In this document: positions 53,813-62,104 of the stretch, piece after piece
How positions within the stretch are numbered: the stretch's first letter is position 1
How the letters are laid out: each line of letters opens with the position of its first letter
Source of the DNA: CBDCUW01 sp963734865
GTDB lineage: Bacteria > Planctomycetota > Planctomycetia > Pirellulales > Pirellulaceae
Length of the DNA: 64,000 nucleotides
Reading direction: 5' to 3'
NCBI GenBank assembly: GCA_963734865.1
Contig: CAVTIV010000011.1
Location: 1 to 64,000, forward strand
Made by a program: the position numbers and the translations under genes
The notes under the pieces: model-generated
The model's database searches: none
Told to the model about the DNA's origin: nothing
The model's input: the letters and a program-made list of their open reading frames with translations, nothing else

Positions 53813-55264
53813 GTGCCCGTGCAGCGGATCGCACTGCAGGGGATCGAACAGGGTGACGCGTTTCGCCAGACCGAAGAATCGCAATTTTTGCTGGCGACCG
53901 GTGCCGAGATTGTTCGCCGATGGCAAGATCGCAATGGCGGTTTGGCGGGCAGACTCGAGGGCGTCGAGTTTGTGGAAATGCTCGCCTCGGCCGATCGGAT
54001 CAGCGAGCCAACGCGGAAGGCGGCGAGCGAATTCTTGCACGGCTTTCTTGAGAAACAATTGGTCGCTCGACAAAAGATCGATGACCCAGGCAATTTTGAC
54101 GCATCCACCATGTGGATTGTGTATACCGTGCAAACGCTTGCCGCCGTCGATGGTGAACTCCCCAATGCGTTGCTCAATCAATACAAGATGGAAGAGGGTA
54201 GCGCTCAAGCGAAAGCCTTCGATGCGTGGGCCGACGCGTTTCGAGCGAATTCGTACGACTTCGATCGAACGATGAGCATCTGGTGGGTTCAATTTCCGCT
54301 GGAAACCATCGCCGTAGTGTTGGACGCCGCCGGGGATACGATCCGAGCACAAGCCGTCGACCGATCGATGCCGGCAGAAGTTGCGCTAGCTCGTGGACGG
54401 TCGGCGCCACAGATGCGTAGCCTGGAGCAGATCGGCCTGGTCATCGCGATACCCTACGCCGCACAACATCGCGAAGATGAAGACGTGCAGTTGGGATTGG
54501 GCGCGATGCTGGAAATGAAGGTGCAGCGAAGTCTGGACGAACTGCAATTGGCCGTGCCACTGCGTGCCTACGCCAATTCGCTACTCGAGATTGCCCGCGG
54601 CAATGCGGTCGGACCTGCACGTGGAATCGCCTTGCGGCTGGCACAACTCGGCGGTGCCGATAACACGAAGGTGCAACAGTTGGCGCTGCAATGGCTTGCG
54701 GCGAAGAAGGTTGATGGCGAGCAGGAGCGTTGGGAGGTCAATTCACGCGAACTTGTTTGGCTGCTCGAATGTTTAGCCAGTGCCCAGCCGATCGAATTGA
54801 GCGACGAACAAGCGAAGATCGTGAGCGATCGCGTGATCGCTGCTTCTTTCTCTCCCTTTGCCCGTGACGGATTGGGCCTCGAACAATGCATCATTGCCGC
54901 GCTGAACCTCAGCCGTCGTGGGGTCGCTCCTGATCCGCGCATTGTGAAAGCCGCGCTGGGGATGCGAGTGGCTGACTTTCGGCCAAATTGGTCCTCCGCT
55001 CGGAACGGACGACCCCGGCAAGCGCCGACAATGGAAGATCAACGTTGGCGTCTAGTGGCCGGTGGCGTCCCAATAGCCGTCGTACAGAAAGCGCTAGAAA
55101 CACTTATCGAATATCCATCGGCTGACAAGGAGATTCTGAGCCAACTTCAATCGATGCAGCGGCGTGTCGCCCAAACAGGTGATTTCGCGAACGAGCCAAG
55201 CAAACTGCTTTCGGAGGCGTTCGCTGCGGTGCAAAAGGCGATCGCGGACAGCCCCGAAAAGTAA
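53813..55264 (+). CDS. Ser/Thr kinase, C-terminal segment (helical repeats)
   Basis: This 483-residue open frame is the last part of the kinase protein, not a separate gene: the two frames overlap the expected join and there is no ribosome site. It consists of helices with no named domain (EMLASADRISEPTRKAASEF, QLGGADNTKVQQLALQWLAA). A HEAT-like sensory or scaffold region attached outside the membrane is likely. The whole protein would be about 1330 residues. Confidence 0.6.
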   Translation: MPVQRIALQGIEQGDAFRQTEESQFLLATGAEIVRRWQDRNGGLAGRLEGVEFVEMLASADRISEPTRKAASEFLHGFLEKQLVARQKIDDPGNFDASTMWIVYTVQTLAAVDGELPNALLNQYKMEEGSAQAKAFDAWADAFRANSYDFDRTMSIWWVQFPLETIAVVLDAAGDTIRAQAVDRSMPAEVALARGRSAPQMRSLEQIGLVIAIPYAAQHREDEDVQLGLGAMLEMKVQRSLDELQLAVPLRAYANSLLEIARGNAVGPARGIALRLAQLGGADNTKVQQLALQWLAAKKVDGEQERWEVNSRELVWLLECLASAQPIELSDEQAKIVSDRVIAASFSPFARDGLGLEQCIIAALNLSRRGVAPDPRIVKAALGMRVADFRPNWSSARNGRPRQAPTMEDQRWRLVAGGVPIAVVQKALETLIEYPSADKEILSQLQSMQRRVAQTGDFANEPSKLLSEAFAAVQKAIADSPEK

Positions 55265-55284
55265 GTGCACCGAGAGGTGCGTGC

Positions 55285-55932
55285 CTACTTTTTGCGAATC
55301 ACGACATCATCGAATTCATTCAAGTCATCAAAGGACCCGATCCCAACGCGGCCTTCGGCAAAGGTCTTGTCGGTGACTTGCATGTGTGGATTCTCCATGT
55401 CATCAAAGTAGACCTTGATGCTGCCCGACGGGACATCGCGTTCCAGTCGAACGGTGTGCCAATTGTCATCCCAGGGCGTCAATCGCGTGTTCTTGGTCAG
55501 CGGACTTCGGGGTGCTTCCTTGACAATCATGATCTGGCCGCTGGCGGGATCAGGTTTCGCGCCCAGGTGCGCGTAGTAGAAGTGCTGGTCGTCTCGGTAG
55601 CCAAAGAAAATGCAACAATCGCGATGGTTGCCGGTGTCTTTCGTGCTACGCACTTTGAAAGTGATGTCAAAACTGCCCAGGCTCAGATCCTTGACCAGCG
55701 CGACGTGCCCCGGGCTACGCACCGGTGGTTTGTAGGCACTATTCCGCTCGGTGATCTCCAGTGTCTTGTTGTTTGGATGGTCGGCAATCCTCCATGTCGC
55801 CGGATCGAGAATCTGCCAGCGATCGGCGCCCGACTCAAAATCCTCCTCGAACACCACCGTCGGCTGGTCGGCGAAGAGAGATGGGCATGATGCAAAAACG
55901 AAGAGGCAACTGGTGAGGCTAAGTCGGAGCAT
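55285..55932 (-). CDS. Secreted jelly-roll (DUF1080-like) protein
   Basis: This 215-residue protein starts with a signal peptide (MLRLSLTSCLFVFASCPSLF). The rest is one concanavalin-like jelly roll (EDFESGADRWQILDPATWRI, FDITFKVRSTKDTGNHRDCC, GRVGIGSFDDLNEFDDVVIR), as in the 3-keto-disaccharide hydrolase (DUF1080) family. No catalytic residue is identified by eye, so it may be a sugar-binding relative. The ATG at 55932 is chosen because the signal peptide begins there. It converges with the kinase gene. Confidence 0.7.
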   Translation of the reverse strand: MLRLSLTSCLFVFASCPSLFADQPTVVFEEDFESGADRWQILDPATWRIADHPNNKTLEITERNSAYKPPVRSPGHVALVKDLSLGSFDITFKVRSTKDTGNHRDCCIFFGYRDDQHFYYAHLGAKPDPASGQIMIVKEAPRSPLTKNTRLTPWDDNWHTVRLERDVPSGSIKVYFDDMENPHMQVTDKTFAEGRVGIGSFDDLNEFDDVVIRKK

Positions 55933-56137
55933 CGGAATCACAGCGTGAGGTGGTTGGGGCTCAGAGGTCAAGATAAGAGTGTACCTGAATCGCGGCACTT
56001 TCGTGACGATCGAGGCCAGGCGACGATCCGATTGTCGCCCTGTCATCCCAGTATTCCGGCCGCTACCATGTTGGCCATGTCTTCCCTAAACGGAGTTTGG
56101 CCAACCTGTGGATTTCAGTCCCGACGAGGAAACGAAG

Positions 56138-56380
56138 ATGACGCAACCAAAGAACTGCCCGGATTGTGACGGGGAACTTGAACTGGGCTTTATTCCGGAT
56201 GTCTCGATGGGAGCGGCGCTGCAAACGTCCTGGCACCGGGGAATCCCGGACGATAAAACGATTTTGGACTTCCTTAAGTACGGCCCTGGTGTCAAATATG
56301 ACCGTTCTCAATTGCTAGCGGTGCGCACGTACCGATGCAAGAACTGCGGAATTCTACGACTATACGCAAACGAAGAATAA
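56138..56380 (+). CDS. Small zinc-ribbon protein (DUF6487-like)
   Basis: This 80-residue protein has two Cys pairs: NCPDCDGELELGF near the start and YRCKNCGILRLYA at the end. Together they make a zinc ribbon. The pattern matches the DUF6487 family of small ribbons of unknown role. The ATG at 56138 has a GAGGA ribosome site. The middle 40 residues have no known motif. Confidence 0.72.
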   Translation: MTQPKNCPDCDGELELGFIPDVSMGAALQTSWHRGIPDDKTILDFLKYGPGVKYDRSQLLAVRTYRCKNCGILRLYANEE

Positions 56381-56533
56381 CGCGTTACGACGAACCATGG
56401 GTTGCACGCGGAGGATTCGCAAATGCGTTTCGGCAGTGGTTGCCTTTCCGCTCGTCCTCCGTGAACGCCGCCGTTCTGGCAGTGAAGAGTTGCGCGGGCA
56501 TTGATCTGTTGGCAACAGACACTGAGGAGCAGT

Positions 56534-57160
56534 ATGCACAACCGAACTGTATTGATGCTTCACGGACTAGGCGGCGATCGGCACACAATGCTCTCCGTCG
56601 GCGACCATTGCCGGCGTCATTTGAGCAAAACGAAGTTCATTGCGATCGAAGCACCGAAGAACCTGGGCAGCGAACAAGCACCATTGCTCGGTTGGTTTGT
56701 TGCTCCCGACGACGACAACCGGGCGTTGGAAGGGCCAAACCCGCCGAAACTTGACGGCCTAGCGGACTCGGTGGCAATGGTTCACGAACGGGTCCGCGAC
56801 CTCATCGACCAAGGCGAGGATCCACATAACATTCATTTGTTGGGGCACAGCCAGGGCGCAGCAACTGCCCTTGCGGCTGGATTGACGTTCCCGACGAGAC
56901 TAGGGAGCGTTTGCACCATTGCAGGTTACCTTGCGCTAACGCCGGCAATGCGACCGATTGCCAATGGCACCAAGTACTTCATCCATCACTCACAACAAGA
57001 TTGCAACGTCAGTGTGCGTTGGGCGCACTATTTACAATCGTTCGTGAGAAGTGTTGGTGAGTTCTGCGAATTACGCTGTTGGGATATCGACCGCAATCCT
57101 CATTCGATCCACGTCAACCAATTGGACGCGATCTGCAGTGAGATCGCTAAACTTTCGTAA
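56534..57160 (+). CDS. Alpha/beta hydrolase (carboxylesterase/phospholipase type)
   Basis: This 208-residue esterase of the Abhydrolase_2 type has the full catalytic set: nucleophile Ser in LLGHSQGAATALAAGL, Asp in HHSQQDCNVSVRWA and His in RNPHSIHVNQLDAI. VLMLHGLGGDRHTM supplies the oxyanion-hole region. There is no signal peptide, so it is cytoplasmic. The ATG at 56534 follows GAGGAGC. The substrate is probably a small ester. It lies in the same direction as the zinc-ribbon gene, 153 bp away. Confidence 0.85.
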   Translation: MHNRTVLMLHGLGGDRHTMLSVGDHCRRHLSKTKFIAIEAPKNLGSEQAPLLGWFVAPDDDNRALEGPNPPKLDGLADSVAMVHERVRDLIDQGEDPHNIHLLGHSQGAATALAAGLTFPTRLGSVCTIAGYLALTPAMRPIANGTKYFIHHSQQDCNVSVRWAHYLQSFVRSVGEFCELRCWDIDRNPHSIHVNQLDAICSEIAKLS

Positions 57161-57589
57161 ACTGTGCAGGAAGAGTCGAACCGCTCATTGACGCTGATGA
57201 ACGCTAATTGGGTCCGTGGAACTCTCCATTCAGTCGTGTTCATTCCCCGTTCGCAATCACCCTGTAGACTCGAGCAACTCGGATAAGATCAATCGTTTGT
57301 ACGCGAGTTTTCCGATCGGACCAAAGTTGACAAGGTAACCGATGGGGCTTCGCGCAAGGCGCATTCAATTCAACCGTTGAGCTTCGTGATCTGTCGTCAG
57401 CGTCGAGACCGCTTTCAATTCAACAATGACACTGGTCCAATACGAACGGTGCCGACGATCTTCAACCGATGACGTGCTGTAATCGATCGCCAGGCTGAAA
57501 GATTTGCTGTGTGACGGTGCGCTCGATAGACTTGGGGTGACGCCGGCCGTTGATGGTCAGCTCTTCGGCGATTCAACAAACACCGATGA

Positions 57590-57838
57590 ACCATCGGCAA
57601 CGAATGCAAAGCCGAATACCACGTCGAATTCGATGCAAACACGAAGACCGTTAAAACGGACGGCACTATGATTGCGGGCTCACCGTACGATACATCCAAG
57701 GGCAAACTGTTGCTCATCGATATGAAAACCGCTCCACCGGTGGTTACTCAAGTAAATCTGGAATTACCCACGGAGATTCCCAGCCTGAAGGAATCGGAAG
57801 CCGCAGAGAAATTCGGGGAAAACAGACTGAATTCGTGA
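57590..57838 (+). pseudogene. C-terminal remnant of a secreted planctomycete protein
   Basis: An open frame of 82 codons without a start reads ECKAEYHVEFDANTKTVKTD, then LLLIDMKTAPPVVTQVNLEL. The YHVEFDANTKTV stretch resembles a small secreted planctomycete protein family with a YHAEL-D--TV motif (from memory). The N-terminal part is absent, so it is a remnant. Confidence 0.35.
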
Positions 57839-57920
57839 TGCAAGACGGATCGAGCGGTGGAAGCGTTTTGCCATGAAATCGAACAAAACGGCAGATGACA
57901 TGGCGGTAGGCCGAACGATC

Positions 57921-57952
57921 GAACATAGCTGCCATAGAACATAGCTGCCATA
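57921..57952 (+). repeat. 16-bp tandem repeat (2 copies)
   Basis: GAACATAGCTGCCATA occurs twice head to tail, 12 bp before the fragment at 57964. Confidence 0.85.
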
Positions 57953-57963
57953 GAATCGTATCA

Positions 57964-58104
57964 ATGAAACACGCGTCGCTGGTGATTGACGTTCAACGAA
58001 AATACTGTGACGGGGTATTTCCGATCACGCATCCGGCCGGTCATTTGCAGCAGATCTTGCGAGTGATGGATGTGGCGGCGAGAAAATCCGTTCCCATTGC
58101 AGTG
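57964..58104 (+). pseudogene. Isochorismatase-like hydrolase, N-terminal fragment
   Basis: The first 47 codons (MKHASLVIDVQRKYCDGVFP, then ITHPAGHLQQILRVMDVA) are the start of a cysteine-hydrolase/isochorismatase-like protein, recognisable by VIDVQ with the catalytic Asp. They run in frame straight into the signal peptide of the next gene. The rest of the hydrolase is missing. It is a truncated gene that happens to share the frame of its neighbour. Confidence 0.7.
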
Positions 58105-59592
58105 ATGCTGCCGACGTGGTTTGTTTGCAGCGTTGTATGCATTTGGACCGCGTGCACTTCGATCACTTCGGCCGCCGAGTCAGCTGCGGGTATGGAGTAT
58201 TTCGAGACAAACATTCGTCCGCTATTGGTCGAACGTTGTTACCAGTGCCACTCGTCGAGATACGATCGAAACGAAGGGGGATTGTTGCTCGATAGCCGTC
58301 AAGGTTGGTCGGCTGGTGGCGACAGCGGTCCGGCGATTGTGCCGGGAAAGGTCGATGAAAGTCTGTTGATTCAGGCGGTTCGTTACAACAACACGGACCT
58401 GCAAATGCCGCCGGACAAGGAACTGCCTGAGGAGGCGATCGATCGACTGGAGCGATGGGTACGAATGGGCGCGCCCGATCCGCGCATCGAAGGGGCGGTT
58501 GAAATGACGCCGCGTGAGAATCCGTCGGACCCCATCGCGGGTCGACAACACTGGGCTTTTCGTCCGCTCAAGGAACAATCGGTTCCCGCCGTCAAGGGGA
58601 CCGATTGGCCTCGGTCGACGGTCGATACGTTCATCTTGGCGAAACTAGAAGCGGCCAACCTGCAGCCCGGGCCAGATGCCGATGGGCGAGATCTCGTTCG
58701 AAGACTCTACTTTCAACTGACCGGATTGCCGCCGACGCCGCAGGAGATCAAATCCTTCCTGGATGACAGAAGTCCCGATGCGTTGCAGCGACTGGTCGAT
58801 CGCCTGTTGAGTTCGCCCCATTTCGGCGAGCTTTGGGGACGGCATTGGCTCGACCTGGCTCGGTACGCCGATTCCAACGGACTCGACGAGAACTTTCTGT
58901 TTCGCGAGGCCTGGCGTTATCGCAATTGGGTGATCGACGCGTCGAACGCCGACACACGCTTTGATCGCTTCCTGTTGGAGCAGATCGCCGGAGATCGGAT
59001 GCCATACGAATCGATCGAGCAGCGTGATCGACAACGGATCGCCGCGGGATTCTTGGTCGTTGGCCCCAAGGTGTTGCTGGGCAATGACGCGAAGAAGCAA
59101 CGAATGGAGATCGCTGACGAACAAATCGATACGATCGGACGAGCTATCCTGGGTCAAACACTCGGATGCGCGCGGTGTCACGATCACAAGTTCGATCCCT
59201 TTCCCACCGCCGACTACTACGCGATGGCGGGGATCCTGACGTCGACCGAAGTGATGGAGACGCGTTACATGCTCGGCCAGCAGCGGGTGATGGAGAGGCT
59301 GGTCGGCCTCGGACCCGATGGCGACGATTTGGACGCGGCCTACGAGAAATACTGGCGAGATCAACCGTCGCGAAAAGAGCGGCTCAAGAGGGCCAAATCA
59401 GCGTTGGAGTTGCTGAAAAAGAATGATTCGCCGGGGCTCGCGGCGGTTGTCAAAACTCATGCCGATGCTTTGGCGGACGCGGCGGCGGACACGAACCAAG
59501 CGTTGGCAGTGCGTATCGAATCGCAGCAGGCGTTGATTGCCGAGTTGGATCGAGAGATTGCCAATCCGGTCGCGATCCCACCTCCGCGATGA
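58105..59592 (+). CDS. PSCyt1-PSCyt2 (DUF1549) protein, first part
   Basis: This secreted planctomycete cytochrome-type protein starts at ATG 58105, the start of a signal peptide (MLPTWFVCSVVCIWTACTSI). The PSCyt1 domain has the heme motif CYQCHSS near residue 49 and VPGKVDESLLIQAVRY. The DUF1549 (PSCyt2) domain begins near residue 170 (DWPRSTVDTFILAKLEAANL, WGRHWLDLARYADSNG). Then CARCHDHKFDPFPTADYYAM is typical. The ORF extends upstream to 57964, but that part is a hydrolase fragment. One base is missing at 59588, where the second half takes over. Confidence 0.88.
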   Translation: MLPTWFVCSVVCIWTACTSITSAAESAAGMEYFETNIRPLLVERCYQCHSSRYDRNEGGLLLDSRQGWSAGGDSGPAIVPGKVDESLLIQAVRYNNTDLQMPPDKELPEEAIDRLERWVRMGAPDPRIEGAVEMTPRENPSDPIAGRQHWAFRPLKEQSVPAVKGTDWPRSTVDTFILAKLEAANLQPGPDADGRDLVRRLYFQLTGLPPTPQEIKSFLDDRSPDALQRLVDRLLSSPHFGELWGRHWLDLARYADSNGLDENFLFREAWRYRNWVIDASNADTRFDRFLLEQIAGDRMPYESIEQRDRQRIAAGFLVVGPKVLLGNDAKKQRMEIADEQIDTIGRAILGQTLGCARCHDHKFDPFPTADYYAMAGILTSTEVMETRYMLGQQRVMERLVGLGPDGDDLDAAYEKYWRDQPSRKERLKRAKSALELLKKNDSPGLAAVVKTHADALADAAADTNQALAVRIESQQALIAELDREIANPVAIPPPR

Positions 59593-60614
59593 TCCCGGCT
59601 GATGTCGATTCGCCTTTGGACGAACACATCCGTCTGGCCGGGCAATTCGATCGCTTGGGCGACAAGGTCCCGCGTGGCTTTCTAAGCGTCCTTTGCGATT
59701 CGCCAGCGCAGATTGGCGACGACAACAGCGGCAGAATGGAGCTCGCGCATTGGCTGACGGACGAGCACCAGGGAGCTGGACAGGTCGCCGCGAGAGTCTT
59801 GGCCAACCGCGTCTGGCATCACTTGATCGGACGGGGCATCGTCAGAACCGTGGATAATTTCGGTCGCACCGGTGAAGCTGCCAGCCACCCCGAATTGCTT
59901 GACCACCTGGCCCGTCAGCTGATCGATTCGGGTTGGTCCATCAAGCAGCTTGTGCGAACGATCGTGCTGAGCCGCACATTCGCCATCAGCAGCGCAGTAC
60001 GACGCTGTCGGCCATGCGGTCGACCCGGACAATCGTCTACTCTGGCGAGCGAATCGCCGCCGTCTCAGCCCCGAAGCGCTGCGAGATTCGATGCTGGCGG
60101 CCGCGGGCGGATTGGATCGGACGCCGATGGAATCGTCCGTTTGGTACCTGGGGGACCAAGCCACGGCCGTGGGTGACAACAAGAATCGCAGACGGACCGA
60201 TTTTCCCTGTCGCAGCATCTACCTGCCGGTCATTCGCAACGATCTGCCGGAATTGTTCGACGTTTTCGACTTTGCCGATCCGCACGCGACCACCGGCATG
60301 CGGCCCGATACAACGGTCGCGATGCAGGGCCTGTTCATTTTGAACGACGAATTGGTGATGGATGCCGCCCAGGCGGTCGCAAGGCGGGTGCTGGCCAGCG
60401 TCGAGACCGACGGTCTCGATGCGAAAGTTGATAAGATGTATCAGCTGATTCTGGGCGCGTCTCCGACCGATGATCAGCGAGACATGTTGCGATCGTTCAT
60501 CCGAGAGACCGAGCGACGCCAGAGCACGCGGGCGACGATGGCGCCAGTTTGCTCGCCTGGTCGATGGCCTGCCATGCCTTGATTGCCTCAAGCCGTTTTC
60601 AGATCCTGGAGTAG
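59589..60614 (+). CDS. PSCyt1-PSD1 protein, second part (PSD1/DUF1553)
   Basis: This is the C-terminal DUF1553 (PSD1) half of the same gene. It opens with IPADVDSPLDEHIRLAGQFD, then NRVWHHLIGRGIVRTVDNFG and the SWSIKQLVRTIVLS-type stretch. A frame change near 59995 is needed to read DPDNRLLWRANRRRLSPEAL and the long frame to about 60530. Another near 60535 reads GDDGASLLAWSMACHALIAS to the stop at 60614. Proteins of this class act outside the cytoplasmic membrane, probably in the use of complex carbon, with a DUF1501 partner next door. The whole protein is about 835 residues. Confidence 0.82.
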
Positions 60615-60617
60615 AAG

Positions 60618-62048
60618 ATGAGCTGCCATCGATTCGCCGCGACGTCCACCCGCCGAGACATGTTGCGTGCAAGTGCTTGTGGCTTTGGACAAGTGGCCCT
60701 GGCGGCGTTGGCCCATCAAAACGCGACCGCCGATACTTCGTCCGCCGCAACGGTGACGCTCGACCCGATGGCGCCAAAGTTGCCACACTTTGCGGCCCGT
60801 GCACGGCGTGTGATCTTTTTGTTCATGTGGGGCGGCCCAAGTCACGTCGATCTGTTTGATCCCAAGCCACGGCTCAACGCGGAAGCAGGCAAGCAATTGT
60901 TGGGGAGTTCGGTCGGAAGTGATCGCGAGAAACTTGGTGAGGTATTGGGATCTGAGTTCAAGTTTTCGCAGCACGGCGATAGCGGCATTTGGATCAGCGA
61001 GCTGTTCCCGCATCTTTCCCGGCATGCCGACCGAATGTGTGTCATCCGATCGATGCACACCGAGGGCAGTGCACATGGCGAGGCGTTATTGCGGTTGCAC
61101 ACCGGCCAAGCAAATCTTGTCCGACCAAGCGTCGGAGCCTGGGTCAGCTTCGGCTTAGGGTGCGAGAGCGAGAACCTGCCGGCGTTCATCACGATATCGC
61201 CGCCCCGCGGTCACGGTGGAGTCCAGAACTATGGCAGTGCATTTTTACCGGCTGTCCATCAGGGGACGGCAATCGGATCGGCGGAGATTCCGATTTCCCA
61301 GGCCGTGGTATCCAACCTCGTCAACCATCGTCTGAATCCGGCTTTGCAGCAAAGCCAACTGCAGCTTGTCCAATCGCTCAACAAGCGGCACTTGAACGAA
61401 GCGGTCGTGGATCGCAACATTGAGGGTCTGATCGACAGTTATGAATTAGCGTTTCGCATGCAATCGACGATGCCGCAGGTGATGGACTTGGCCGACGAGG
61501 CAAAATCGACGCTCGATCTTTACGGGATCGGGTCCGAACCGACCGATAATTTTGGGCGGCAATGTCTGCTGGCGCGGAAGTTCGCCGAACACGGGGTGCG
61601 ATACATCCAGGTTTCCACCAATTACACCTGGGACCATCATCAAAAGGTGAAACAGGGACACGTCACCGAGTCGGCCAAGGTTGATCTGCCGATCGCGGGT
61701 CTGCTCGCCGACCTTGCGCAACGGGGATTGCTGGATGACACTTTGGTTCTGTGGGGCGCCGAGTTTGGTCGTACGCCGATGGCCGAAAATGGCGACGGTC
61801 GAAATCATCATCCGCAGGCGTTCACGATGTGGATGGCTGGCGGCGGTACCCGCGGCGGTCTTACCTATGGTGCGACGGACGACTTTGGATATCGACCGGT
61901 TGAAAATCCTGTTCACATGCACGACCTGCATGCAACGTTGTTGCACACGATGGGTTTGGATCACCAGCGATTGACCTATCGTCATGCCGGCCGCGATTTC
62001 CGTCTGACCGATGTCTACGGTAACGTCGTGCACGATGTACTGGCCTGA
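60618..62048 (+). CDS. DUF1501-family secreted protein
   Basis: This 476-residue protein is the usual partner of PSCyt1/PSD1 genes and starts 3 bp after the previous stop. A twin-arginine signal (TSTRRDMLRASACGFGQVAL) shows it is folded before export. The alkaline-phosphatase-like fold is suggested by FLFMWGGPSHVDLFDPKP and TLVLWGAEFGRTPMAENGDG. The last part HMHDLHATLLHTMGLDHQRL is typical of the family. Its biochemical role is not established. Co-transcription with the PSCyt1/PSD1 gene is very likely. Confidence 0.9.
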   Translation: MSCHRFAATSTRRDMLRASACGFGQVALAALAHQNATADTSSAATVTLDPMAPKLPHFAARARRVIFLFMWGGPSHVDLFDPKPRLNAEAGKQLLGSSVGSDREKLGEVLGSEFKFSQHGDSGIWISELFPHLSRHADRMCVIRSMHTEGSAHGEALLRLHTGQANLVRPSVGAWVSFGLGCESENLPAFITISPPRGHGGVQNYGSAFLPAVHQGTAIGSAEIPISQAVVSNLVNHRLNPALQQSQLQLVQSLNKRHLNEAVVDRNIEGLIDSYELAFRMQSTMPQVMDLADEAKSTLDLYGIGSEPTDNFGRQCLLARKFAEHGVRYIQVSTNYTWDHHQKVKQGHVTESAKVDLPIAGLLADLAQRGLLDDTLVLWGAEFGRTPMAENGDGRNHHPQAFTMWMAGGGTRGGLTYGATDDFGYRPVENPVHMHDLHATLLHTMGLDHQRLTYRHAGRDFRLTDVYGNVVHDVLA

Positions 62049-62104
62049 TATTTGCGAGTGGGCTCGCATTTCCAAATAACTCCGTCTCGCCGATACCGAT
62101 TGCC

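Larger units (their letters stand above)
57161..57963. other. Long intergenic region with gene remains
   Basis: About 800 bp without an intact gene. It contains a degenerate coding fragment (57590-57838) and a 16-bp tandem repeat (57921-57952), both listed. The sequence between 57180 and 57580 has no recognised content. Confidence 0.45.

Noticed and set aside
57415..57717. Minus-strand frame of 100 codons in the gene desert
   Set aside because: No start signal or family; the plus strand of the same region carries a better coding fragment.
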